A stretch of 43,511 bases of DNA, taken from the NCBI GenBank assembly GCA_003151815.1, contig PLYN01000043.1, positions 1 through 43,511 of the forward strand, given 5' to 3'. The notes under the pieces were generated by a model. It saw only the letters and a program-made list of their open reading frames with translations. It was not told the DNA's origin and did no database searches. Shown here piece after piece: positions 16,909-24,914 of the stretch; positions within the stretch are counted from its first letter, which is position 1; every line of letters begins with the position of its first letter. Position numbers and translations under genes: made by a program. The stretch comes from Bacteroidota bacterium. Its GTDB lineage: Bacteria > Bacteroidota > Bacteroidia > 2-12-FULL-35-15.

Positions 16909-17673
16909 TTAAAACCATTTTTTACCCCAGATCATTTTAATGTATAAAGAAAAATAGGCAATTTGTTTTTTGTTGTATGCCATTATCTGAAGCCCTTGAG
17001 GATACACATCAGCTACAACTCCTGTTTCTATTGCTTTTATCGCATCGTAACGGTCGGCATATTCAAAACTCAAAGCCAATTTTGCATAGGCTCCCGGAAC
17101 TAATGTTGTTTTATTCATTCCGGTAAAAAAAGGTGCTTTGCCAAAAATATCTTCCTGTTGCTGAGCGGTCGGATCATATCTTTCTGCTACCGGAAGGTCA
17201 TTCGTATTGGTCTTTTTAATTTCAAGATAAACAGGTTTTGCAAAAGCCAAAACACCACCTACAAAGGTAGAATAACGTATCTCTACATTTTTTTTTTCGG
17301 TTTTTTGAAAAAGTATATTTTGAAAACCGAAACCTGATCGAACCAACAAAATAGAATTGAGTTTGCCATATATGTAACCCTGTGAACTCTGGTAATAGGA
17401 GTTAACAGTTTTAACCTCTTTAGGATGTTTGAAGTTTTGCATTTCCACTTCAAACATTCTTTTTCTGTCAACATTAACTTGCTTGCCTCTTCTAAAACTA
17501 AGACCTATACCTCCTGCAGAATGCACGAAAGCACCAAAGCTTGCTTCATTCCGATATATTACTTTTAAGTCCTCACCGCTTTCCAAACGCGAAATAGCAT
17601 CCTTTGTCTGCTGTCCGGCAACTCCAAAAGAAAAAAAGGAAAATAAAATAAAAGCAAAAATGATTTTATACAT
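16909..17673 (-). CDS. Exported protein of unknown function
   Basis: 254 residues with a clear signal peptide (MYKIIFAFILFSFFSFGVAGQQ). The rest lacks long hydrophobic helices and contains alternating strands such as VSYFSLYIKMIW-like ends and LKIYRNEASFGAFVH, compatible with a small outer-membrane barrel; it ends in WGKKWF with a C-terminal aromatic. I do not recognise a named family, though similar conserved exported proteins are common in Bacteroidota. It is on the same strand as, and 71 bp upstream of, lipA. Confidence 0.75.
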   Translation of the reverse strand: MYKIIFAFILFSFFSFGVAGQQTKDAISRLESGEDLKVIYRNEASFGAFVHSAGGIGLSFRRGKQVNVDRKRMFEVEMQNFKHPKEVKTVNSYYQSSQGYIYGKLNSILLVRSGFGFQNILFQKTEKKNVEIRYSTFVGGVLAFAKPVYLEIKKTNTNDLPVAERYDPTAQQQEDIFGKAPFFTGMNKTTLVPGAYAKLALSFEYADRYDAIKAIETGVVADVYPQGLQIMAYNKKQIAYFSLYIKMIWGKKWF

Positions 17674-17692
17674 TATATTATCTTTGTTATCA

Positions 17693-17700
17693 CAAATGTA
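17693..17700 (-). promoter_or_regulatory. Possible -7 box for the exported protein gene
   Basis: TACATTTG on the minus strand matches TAnnTTTG exactly and lies 19 bp before the ATG at 17673. No clear -33 TTG is found upstream. Confidence 0.35.
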
Positions 17701-17760
17701 TTAATTTTATTATGCATTTTTATTGATAATTTCATTGAGTTTACGCAGAAGTTTATTTTT

Positions 17761-17806
17761 GACAACAATTTCACGAATTATCAATAAAATTAGTGTAATT
17801 CGTGTC
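17761..17806. repeat. Inverted repeat, GACACGAATT family (degenerate)
   Basis: GACAACAATTTCAC (17761-17774) and GTGTAATTCGTGTC (17793-17806) pair at 11 of 14 positions. They match the better-kept copy at 24040-24088. Lies in the 242-bp gap between the exported protein gene and osmC, which otherwise holds no recognised gene. Confidence 0.5.
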
Positions 17807-17915
17807 ATATTGTATTTTTGTATTAGTCCGAATTTATTTATTTAACCAGAATTTGTATGCGTATAATCACATTTCCAATATAGATAATCCTTATAAACAC
17901 TGATAATAAACATCT

Positions 17916-18320
17916 ATGAAAACATCTAAAATTATTTATCTCGGAAACTTACGTACAGAAGCTGTTCATTTGCAATCGGGCACTACCATTATTACAGATG
18001 CACCAACCGACAATAATGGTAAAGGCGAAGCTTTTTCACCTACCGATTTGATGTCAACGTCATTGGGTTCTTGTATGTTAACCATTATGGGAATTGTTGC
18101 AGAGCGACATGCAATAAATATCGAAGGAACAACTATTGACATTACAAAAATTATGGAATCTAACCCTAGACGAGTTGGCGAAATTATTGTTGAGTTTTAT
18201 TTGCCCGCAAATAATTATTCTGATAAAGAAAAACAATTGCTCGAAAATGCTGCTCGTACTTGCCCTGTAGCTCAAAGTTTAAAAGCGGAACTAAAACAAA
18301 CTGTAGTTTTTAATTATTAA
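17916..18320 (+). CDS. OsmC/Ohr-family peroxiredoxin-like protein
   Basis: 134 residues, the usual OsmC length. The two redox cysteines are visible: C53 in LGSCMLTIM and a second in ARTCPVAQSL near residue 117. The family reduces organic hydroperoxides; here the sequence is closer to the YhfA/OsmC-like branch than to Ohr. A stand-alone gene in the plus direction, followed by a decayed Fic gene. Confidence 0.92.
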   Translation: MKTSKIIYLGNLRTEAVHLQSGTTIITDAPTDNNGKGEAFSPTDLMSTSLGSCMLTIMGIVAERHAINIEGTTIDITKIMESNPRRVGEIIVEFYLPANNYSDKEKQLLENAARTCPVAQSLKAELKQTVVFNY

Positions 18321-18340
18321 ATAACCGTTTTAATTTTTTT

Positions 18341-18508
18341 GTTACGGCAAACGCAATGTCTTCGATTGCGCATTTATGGTTTGTTACCATACATCCCTTT
18401 GATGATGGAAATGGTCGTATTGCACGTGCGATAGAGATCCTTACATCAAACCGACAATATTTTCAGAATTTATTCTTTCTATTTGCAGTTAAAATATTAA
18501 CTTTCTAA
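18341..18508 (+). pseudogene. Fic-domain gene remnant, frameshifted
   Basis: Frame 2 encodes AHLWFVTIHPFDDGNGRIAR (within 18356-18430), an intact Fic AMPylation motif HxFx(D/E)GNGRxxR with the usual AHLWFVTIHPF lead-in. After RAIEIL the homology is lost in this frame. Another frame, from 18465, reads RIYSFYLQLKY and a stop, matching the RFYSxxxQ element that normally follows in Fic proteins. The region is truncated at both ends, under 170 bp, with no start or N-terminal domain. It is a relic, not a working gene. Confidence 0.75.
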
Positions 18509-19542
18509 TGTACAGCAATTACATCTTCTACAACCAATACTACAAAACTATTAGGTTTAATTGAAGGACGAGGTTTTGGATTTTCTTTTGTTGGTTCGGG
18601 GCGTTCTGCATATTCTGCCGTAGGTGTAAACAATTGATGTGTAGTTTTGTTTAAAGTAATAGTTCTTGCTCCTTTTTGAGTAGAGATTGTTTCAATTACC
18701 TTAAACGTATTTTCGTCTTGTTCCTTAATAACAGTTATAGTTCCTTCGCCATTGCAAGAATATGCATATTTTCTTTCAGAATCAAAAGCAACACCATCAC
18801 AGCCTTCACCAATAGGCAACGTACTTATCACCTTTCCATTTTCTGCATTTAGCATTACCATTAATTTATTTCCGCATCCCGAAAAAAGTCGATGTGTTTT
18901 AGTATCTATTGCTAATCCTGTCGGCTCTTCACCCGGTGCAATACTCCAAACATTTTTTATTTTTAACGTTGTAGCATCGATCACAGTTATAGTGCTTTTA
19001 TCCTCTATGTTTACATAGATATTTCCTTGCCCGTCAGTAACCGAAACTTCCGGTTTACCATCCAGTTGAATAGTTTCAATAATTTGATTTGTTTTCGCAT
19101 CAAGTATAGTGGCATCTTTACTTTTACCATTAAAAATAAATACCTTATGAGAAAATTCATCATATAAAATGTCATCGGGATTGATTCCTTTTATTTTTAT
19201 TTTTGAGAGTGTAACAAATGTTTTTAAATCAAATACAGTTATTGAAGTATCTTTTCCATTACTAATAAAGCCCTTATTTAAGTCGTTAGCAATAGCAATA
19301 CCATGAACTCCTTTAGTATCAGAAATAGTTGCAACGGTCTTTTCAGTTTTTAAATCTAAAACATTAACAACCGTTCCATGAGATAAAAATAAATGCTGGG
19401 CAGGCTCATCTATGGCTAGAAAATCCCAGCCTCCATCACCAATTACATTTATTTTTTTTACAACTTTATATTGAGCACCATTTGATTGTGCATTTATATT
19501 TAAAGTTGAAATTATTGAGATGATTGTTAAAAATTTATACAT
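18505..19542 (-). CDS. Exported YncE/YVTN-type beta-propeller protein
   Basis: 345 residues with a signal peptide (cut after NINAQ). Repeats of about 40 residues with cores such as ITVFDLKT, ATILDAKT and ITVIDATT are the YVTN/YncE propeller pattern, making a full seven-blade ring plausible. Such proteins bind ligands or act as scaffolds in the periplasm; no catalytic site is seen. Last gene of a minus-strand group: it begins 2 bp after dedA ends. Its 3' end overlaps the Fic remnant by a few bases. Confidence 0.88.
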   Translation of the reverse strand: MYKFLTIISIISTLNINAQSNGAQYKVVKKINVIGDGGWDFLAIDEPAQHLFLSHGTVVNVLDLKTEKTVATISDTKGVHGIAIANDLNKGFISNGKDTSITVFDLKTFVTLSKIKIKGINPDDILYDEFSHKVFIFNGKSKDATILDAKTNQIIETIQLDGKPEVSVTDGQGNIYVNIEDKSTITVIDATTLKIKNVWSIAPGEEPTGLAIDTKTHRLFSGCGNKLMVMLNAENGKVISTLPIGEGCDGVAFDSERKYAYSCNGEGTITVIKEQDENTFKVIETISTQKGARTITLNKTTHQLFTPTAEYAERPEPTKENPKPRPSIKPNSFVVLVVEDVIAVH

Positions 19543-19544
19543 GG

Positions 19545-20156
19545 TTATTGTTTTATTGTTGAACGTTTTTTAAAATATCTGATCGATACTAATATTACGA
19601 TAATAATCAGGACAATGGAAATAATTATATATTTCATATTTCCTATATTGTTTCCGGCATAGTTCAAATATGGTCCGAACATCCTGCCCGCTGCAACAAA
19701 CAATACACTCCATGTTATTGCTGAAACAAGAGCTATTGGTAAAAATACCCCGGGCTTAATTTGCATTAAGCCTGCTATAACGGATATGTAACCACGGATA
19801 AATGGAATAATACGACCTATATAAATAATCCATCTTCCGCCTTTTGTTATTCGTTTAGATAGTTTATCAATTGTATTTTGTGATGTAGGTAACCAACGGG
19901 GTTTGCGCTTAAGAATATATATTCCAAAAAAATAAAAAACAGCATAAAGAATGCTGGTACCAATTAAATCAGCAGATACAGTTACTAAAATAATATAAGG
20001 AAAAATTAGTATTCCTTTAAGTGTAAGGTAGCCTGAGAACATAAGTACCAATTCGTTTGGTACCGGATTTGGAATACCCATCTCTTGAATAAAGATGAGA
20101 ATGAAAAGTGCGAAATATCCATAATTAGCAATAAAATCAATCAATTCATGGGGCAT
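19545..20156 (-). CDS. DedA-family membrane protein
   Basis: 203 residues. Features of the DedA/VTT (SNARE-associated) family: an N-terminal re-entrant segment with EMGIPNPVPNELVLMFSG and the motif GRIIPFIRGYISVIAG with the conserved arginines. Membrane segments follow, and the tail is basic. DedA proteins act in lipid carrier (undecaprenyl phosphate, phospholipid) flipping or envelope homeostasis. It lies between an AraC-type regulator (31 bp upstream) and a propeller gene (2 bp downstream), so the three are likely one transcript. Confidence 0.92.
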   Translation of the reverse strand: MPHELIDFIANYGYFALFILIFIQEMGIPNPVPNELVLMFSGYLTLKGILIFPYIILVTVSADLIGTSILYAVFYFFGIYILKRKPRWLPTSQNTIDKLSKRITKGGRWIIYIGRIIPFIRGYISVIAGLMQIKPGVFLPIALVSAITWSVLFVAAGRMFGPYLNYAGNNIGNMKYIIISIVLIIIVILVSIRYFKKRSTIKQ

Positions 20157-20187
20157 ACTATTTAAACTTTTAGAAATCCATTAACAT

Positions 20188-21198
20188 TTAAGAACGATTT
20201 ATTTTCATTGTTTCAATATATTCAGAAGGTGTTGTACCTTCTACCTCTCTAAAAACACGATTAAAAGTTGTTTGGTGAATAAATCCTGCCTTGTTATAAA
20301 TATGTTTAAGTGTGAATTTTTCATGTTCCTTATTATTCAAATTTCGCTTTACTTCGTTGATCCGGTAATTATTTAAAAATGATTTAAAATTGGCACCATT
20401 TTTTTGATTGAGTGCTTTAGAAATATAGGTAACATTGCTGTTTAAGTCTATTGCTAATTGCTGGATATTAAAATCCGGATTTTGGTAGGGTTGTTGTGTT
20501 TCAAAATAACGTTCTATCTGCTCATATAATTCTTCAAACTTATCATTGAAAACTGGAGTTTCTTTTTTGACAAAATCTTGTATGTCATTCTTTTTTTTAT
20601 TTTCATCTATAAGAACTTCACTTTTTTTATTTTCATTAATAATGCCAAATTGTTTTATTTTAAGTTTGTTAAACTCATTCATATAATAAAGTAAAAAAAG
20701 CAGCAGATAGATCGATAATGTAATAATGCTATAATTTACAAACATGACACTTTTAGGTGATAGCTTTGCGGTACTTTGAATGTTCAATAGATCAGAAACA
20801 AAAGGAGCTGAAACAGCTAAGGTCAAAACAATGATGGTCCAGTAAATGGTAGCTTTGAACGATTTTATCATTAATACTGCTATTGGGATGGTAAAAAACC
20901 ATATATATGAAATGGGTAGAATTTCCCAAAGTATCAGCAATTTTATATACGCCAAAAATGTAAAGGCGGGAAAGGCAATGTCCGTTGCTGCTTCGAAATT
21001 GTATTCAAATTTAGAAATTATATAATAATAAATATATCCGGTTGCACAAAAGGAAGCAAACTCAATATAGGCTACTATTTTTAGATCTAACAAATAATAG
21101 AATACAGAATAAAATATCAATAAACCCATTATAGAAGCTACGAAGCGATTCATAAACTGCTTCCTCACCATTTGTAATTCTAATGCACCCTGTTCCAT
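20188..21198 (-). CDS. Membrane-bound AraC-family transcriptional regulator
   Basis: 336 residues. Residues about 15-180 contain roughly six hydrophobic helices. A charged linker (about 190-225) leads to a C-terminal AraC double helix-turn-helix, with the recognisable NVTYISKALNQ and the end motif FIHQTTFNRVFREVEGTTPSEY. Membrane-anchored AraC regulators of this layout are common in Bacteroidota; the signal sensed is unknown. The gene is divergent from the RCC1 gene, with a 21-bp-period direct repeat in between that could be its operator. Confidence 0.9.
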   Translation of the reverse strand: MEQGALELQMVRKQFMNRFVASIMGLLIFYSVFYYLLDLKIVAYIEFASFCATGYIYYYIISKFEYNFEAATDIAFPAFTFLAYIKLLILWEILPISYIWFFTIPIAVLMIKSFKATIYWTIIVLTLAVSAPFVSDLLNIQSTAKLSPKSVMFVNYSIITLSIYLLLFLLYYMNEFNKLKIKQFGIINENKKSEVLIDENKKKNDIQDFVKKETPVFNDKFEELYEQIERYFETQQPYQNPDFNIQQLAIDLNSNVTYISKALNQKNGANFKSFLNNYRINEVKRNLNNKEHEKFTLKHIYNKAGFIHQTTFNRVFREVEGTTPSEYIETMKINRS

Positions 21199-21259
21199 TT
21201 ATGATGATTAAATTCCACCTTCATTTTATTTTTTTGCAATTACGAGAAACAATTTCATT

Positions 21260-21292
21260 AAGTTAAAACATGTATTCCATAAGCTAAAACAT
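21260..21292. promoter_or_regulatory. Candidate AraC operator: two direct half-sites, 21-bp period
   Basis: AAGTTAAAACAT (21260-21271) and AAGCTAAAACAT (21281-21292) agree at 11 of 12 bases and are exactly 21 bp apart, the spacing of AraC-type half-sites on one DNA face. They lie 62 bp upstream of the araC-type ATG and about 93 bp before the -33 of the divergent RCC1 promoter. The second half-site also begins a small hairpin AAAACAT/ATGTTTT (21286-21302). The rest of the 293-bp intergenic region is A/T-rich with no further gene. Confidence 0.45.
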
Positions 21293-21384
21293 AAAATGTT
21301 TTGTTTTAAAAATATGCAATTAGTTGATAATCACTAAACAATTACAAAAATAAAGTTAATAAAAATATCGACTTATAATCAATA

Positions 21385-21415
21385 TTGTTTTCTCTTAAAT
21401 TGTCCAATATATTTG
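21385..21415 (+). promoter_or_regulatory. Promoter of the RCC1-repeat gene, Bacteroidetes type
   Basis: A -33 TTG at 21385-21387 and a -7 TATATTTG at 21408-21415 (full consensus match) are separated by 20 bp. This predicts a transcript start near 21420 and a leader of about 70 nt. Confidence 0.6.
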
Positions 21416-21491
21416 CATCAGAATAAACAAAATCAAATATAAAATAATTAACAGTTTAAAGCAAACTGAATAATCCAAAAAAATATAAAAA

Positions 21492-24008
21492 ATGAAAAAA
21501 TCATTATTGTTAGTATTTACTTTGGTTATCGGAGCATCGGGTTTTGCTCAAGAAATACCTAATGGGGGGTTTAAAACTTTTACAGCTGGAGTTCCTAACG
21601 GTTGGACAGCAGCCAATTCAGCTTTTACGGGTAGCAAAACAGGAGCATTGAGAATCAGAGTGAATCCAACAATAGTGGGAACAAATGATGATTCAACTGC
21701 TGTATTTGTAACGGCTCAGAATCTTGGTACTATAAATCCAGGTGTTATTGTTTCAGGAGTTGGCAATGGTGCTGCTGTAACTTTAAGCGGTATAACCGGA
21801 GGTTTCCCGGCCACAGCCCGTCCGGTTAATTTGTCCGGCTTTGCTAAATACGCAACATCGGGATCCAACCATGGTGGTATTGCCGTTGTTGTATCTCACT
21901 GGAATACCGGGACTCACAAAAGAGATACACTTGGCGGATACTCAAGTGGCATTTATTCCATCAATGCCGTTTCAAAATTTACAAATTTTAATATCCCTAT
22001 CACATATAATCCTTCATTCAGTGGAATAACACCGGACAGTATTCAAATTATCCTGATGTCTTCTAAAACAGCTCCTCCTGCTGCAAATGAAGTAGCTGCA
22101 ATTGGAGACAGTTTATACGTGGATGTTTTAAGATTTTCATCTTGTTCGCCCGATCCAAGCGTAACACTAGGAAGCAGTACTCCGGTTATAAAACCAAATC
22201 CTCCGGGAATAACTCCAGGGGCTAGTGAATACGTTTTAGCAAATACTGATTCCCGTACTGTTTCTTATACATTTACCGCTTCTGTTCCTAGTCCTACTAC
22301 TGCTACATTTGTAGTTTTTCCTTTGACTATTGATCCATTGGATAGTGTGCATTTGGGTAATCCTTCAGGAATGCCTCCGGGTCTTTCTGTTACCTGTGGC
22401 TATCCAAGTTGTACATTATATGGAAACAGCATTGGCTGTTATACTATTTCCGGTACTTTACCAAGTACTAACGATGTAAAATATACCATGGTAATTCCAA
22501 ATACTGCTTTTGGTATTTCAAGTTTCTTTTTAACTGCTTTTGGTGATGAGATTGTACAAAATCAAGGAGCCCGCCCTCAGGATACTTTAACAATAACTGT
22601 TGGAACCCCTGCTGCTCCTATCACCCAGACTGTCACACCCGGTCCGGCAATTTCTCCATTACCGGTCAGAACCACTCAATCGATAGCAGGAGGAGTAAAA
22701 CATTCTCTGTTCATTTGTAGCAATGGTACGGTAAAGTCTTGTGGAGATAATCCTTTTGGACAATTAGGTGATGGAACCACTACACCAACAACAATACCCA
22801 CTCAAGTGAATGGCCTTACAGGCATCGTGTCTGTTTCTGCAGGCCGAGGACATTCTATGTTCCTGAAAAATGACAGCACTGTTTGGGTATGCGGAGATAA
22901 CACTTTTGGACAATTGGGCGATGGAACAATCACTCAAAAAACAACACCTTTTAAAATTAATGCTCTTTCGGGCATTATAGCAATTGATGCGGGATATCAT
23001 CATTCTTTATTTTTGAAGAGTGACGGAACTGTTTGGGCTTGCGGAAGAAATAATATGCTCTTAGGTGGTGGTCAATTGGGTGATGGAACCACAATCGAAC
23101 GACACAGTCCAATCCAGGTGAATGGTCTTACAGGCATTGTTGCCATGTCAGGTGGAGATAATTTTTCCCTGTTTTTGAAAAATGATGGCACTGTATGGTC
23201 TTGTGGAGCCAATTACGCAGGTCAATTGGGTGATGGAACAACGGGTGATAAACACGCTCCTATTCAGATCATGGCTCTTTCAGGTATGAGGGCTGTTGCT
23301 GCAGGATTTGATCATTCTGTATTTCTAAAAAATGACGGGACCGTTTGGGCATGCGGACTTAATTTGTGCGGAGAATTAGCTGATGGAACAACGACAAACA
23401 GATCTACTCCGTTTATGATAACTTCTTTGAGCGAGATTGTAGCTATTGATGCCGGAAGTGACAACAATCTCTACCTCAAAAATGACGGGACAGTTTGGGG
23501 TTCAGGAATAAATGGTGAAGGAGAATTGGGAGATGGAACTGGTATTGAACGACATACCCCTATTCAGGCAAATGTGAGTGGCATTAAGGCTATTTCGGCA
23601 GGAGATTATTTTTCTCTTTTAAATAAAAATGATAGCACCGTTTGGGCCAGCGGAATGAATACAAATTCACAATTAGGAGACGGAACATTTGTTAATAGAT
23701 CATCTCCGGTGAAGGTAACAAATTTATGCAGTGTTTTTACCGTAACCGGAATCAAAGAAAATTCAATAAAGAATATTGTTACTTCTGTATTTCCTAATCC
23801 AAGTCATGGTGTATTCACCATCCTTGCAGAAGGGGCTTCGAACGCTCAACTGACTATTACAAATATAATTGGAGAACCAATTTACTCAGCCAAAATGAAT
23901 GCTAACAAAGTAATCGTTGACATCAGTAAGGAATCCCAAGGATATTACATCTATTTTATAAAAAATGATAATGGAATAATGGGAGCCGGTAAAATAATTA
24001 TTGAGTAA
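21492..24008 (+). CDS. Secreted RCC1-repeat beta-propeller protein with T9SS sorting domain
   Basis: 838 residues. Signal peptide to about residue 19 (GASGFAQE). Residues about 20-215 form a region starting IPNGGFKTFTAGVPNGW that resembles carbohydrate-binding-like jelly rolls; residues 220-390 hold an Ig-like or unknown region. Residues about 398-745 carry seven RCC1-type repeats with the core FLKNDGTVWACG...GQLGDGT, enough to close a seven-blade propeller. Residues about 765-838 (VFPNPSHGVFTI...) are a T9SS type A sorting domain. Likely a cell-surface binding or adhesion protein; the ligand is unknown. It has its own promoter and is divergent from the araC-type gene. Confidence 0.9.
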   Translation: MKKSLLLVFTLVIGASGFAQEIPNGGFKTFTAGVPNGWTAANSAFTGSKTGALRIRVNPTIVGTNDDSTAVFVTAQNLGTINPGVIVSGVGNGAAVTLSGITGGFPATARPVNLSGFAKYATSGSNHGGIAVVVSHWNTGTHKRDTLGGYSSGIYSINAVSKFTNFNIPITYNPSFSGITPDSIQIILMSSKTAPPAANEVAAIGDSLYVDVLRFSSCSPDPSVTLGSSTPVIKPNPPGITPGASEYVLANTDSRTVSYTFTASVPSPTTATFVVFPLTIDPLDSVHLGNPSGMPPGLSVTCGYPSCTLYGNSIGCYTISGTLPSTNDVKYTMVIPNTAFGISSFFLTAFGDEIVQNQGARPQDTLTITVGTPAAPITQTVTPGPAISPLPVRTTQSIAGGVKHSLFICSNGTVKSCGDNPFGQLGDGTTTPTTIPTQVNGLTGIVSVSAGRGHSMFLKNDSTVWVCGDNTFGQLGDGTITQKTTPFKINALSGIIAIDAGYHHSLFLKSDGTVWACGRNNMLLGGGQLGDGTTIERHSPIQVNGLTGIVAMSGGDNFSLFLKNDGTVWSCGANYAGQLGDGTTGDKHAPIQIMALSGMRAVAAGFDHSVFLKNDGTVWACGLNLCGELADGTTTNRSTPFMITSLSEIVAIDAGSDNNLYLKNDGTVWGSGINGEGELGDGTGIERHTPIQANVSGIKAISAGDYFSLLNKNDSTVWASGMNTNSQLGDGTFVNRSSPVKVTNLCSVFTVTGIKENSIKNIVTSVFPNPSHGVFTILAEGASNAQLTITNIIGEPIYSAKMNANKVIVDISKESQGYYIYFIKNDNGIMGAGKIIIE

Positions 24009-24039
24009 ACCACTCAATGAACTGAAACAATAAATTTCG

Positions 24040-24088
24040 GACACGAATTTCACTAATTTTTTCGCCTACAATTCGTGGAATTCGTGTC
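24040..24088. repeat. Inverted repeat, GACACGAATT family
   Basis: GACACGAATTTCAC (24040-24053) and GTGGAATTCGTGTC (24075-24088) pair at 13 of 14 positions. Lies between the convergent RCC1 and PPK2 genes and could act as a shared transcript end. A decayed relative is at 17761-17806. Confidence 0.65.
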
Positions 24089-24109
24089 AGATTTATTTTC
24101 AGATAAAAA

Positions 24110-24859
24110 CTATAGTTTTACTTCAGGATAATTAATGTCATATTTTTCTAGTGTCTCTACTATTTTTTTTAGAATGGCATAATTCTTATACCATTTTGCA
24201 TCTGCGGGAATTATATGCCATGGCGCATCTTCTGAGCAATTTTCAAAAATAGTTTCATATACTTTTTTATATTCATCGTGTTTGCTGATGGCAATAATAT
24301 CTCCTTTTTGGTACTTCCAACGTTTATGCTCATCTGTTTTTCTTTCCTCTAACCGCATTAGCTGTTCATTATGGGATACGTGAAGATAAAATTTCATTAC
24401 AATCGTATTGCTCTTTATCAATCCTCTTTCAAAAACATTTATTTCGTTAAAACGTTCTTTAATTTGTTTATCATTTGCTGATTTATTTATAACCGGCATC
24501 AGTATATCTTCATAATGGGATCGATTAAAAATATGTATGAAACCTTTTGCAGGACATTCTTTAGTAATTCGCCATAAGAAGTGATGAGCAGCCTCTTCTG
24601 CTGAAGGCACTTTAAAAGATTTTACATTGCAGCCGGCGGGGTTTACACCAGAAAAAACATTCTTTACCGCACCGTCTTTACCTGAGGCATCCATTCCTTG
24701 CAAAACAATAAGAACAGCATATTTTTGTTGTGCATACAGTTTGTTTTGAATAGTAGACAGCCTTTCTATTAAACGAATATTTTCTTTAGCTGCGGCTGCC
24801 TTAGTTATCTTTTCAGTGGGCGAAGTTGAAATTTTAGATAGTTTAATTCGGTGACTCAT
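24110..24859 (-). CDS. PPK2-family polyphosphate:nucleotide phosphotransferase
   Basis: 249 residues, a single PPK2 domain. Walker A GMDASGKDG is at 55-63, followed by the NPAGCNVKSFKVPS region and the Walker B/lid segment FNRSHYEDIL. PPK2 enzymes move phosphate between polyphosphate and nucleotides (making ADP, ATP or GTP). Which class this belongs to cannot be settled by eye. It is the last gene of a minus-strand series and converges on the RCC1 gene. Confidence 0.93.
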   Translation of the reverse strand: MSHRIKLSKISTSPTEKITKAAAAKENIRLIERLSTIQNKLYAQQKYAVLIVLQGMDASGKDGAVKNVFSGVNPAGCNVKSFKVPSAEEAAHHFLWRITKECPAKGFIHIFNRSHYEDILMPVINKSANDKQIKERFNEINVFERGLIKSNTIVMKFYLHVSHNEQLMRLEERKTDEHKRWKYQKGDIIAISKHDEYKKVYETIFENCSEDAPWHIIPADAKWYKNYAILKKIVETLEKYDINYPEVKL

Positions 24860-24914
24860 TTTTTTTAATTATTGAATTAATATTTGAATACTTTTAAATA
24901 TTTACACTTTATTT

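Noticed and set aside
18356-18508. A small functional Fic protein of 50 residues
   Set aside because: It lacks the N-terminal helices of the fold, and the next family motif is in another frame, which fits decay better than a mini-gene.
22690-23740. Repeated DNA that could look like a tandem or CRISPR-type array
   Set aside because: The repeats are coding RCC1 units of about 50 residues with diverged codons in one open frame, without constant repeats or unique spacers.
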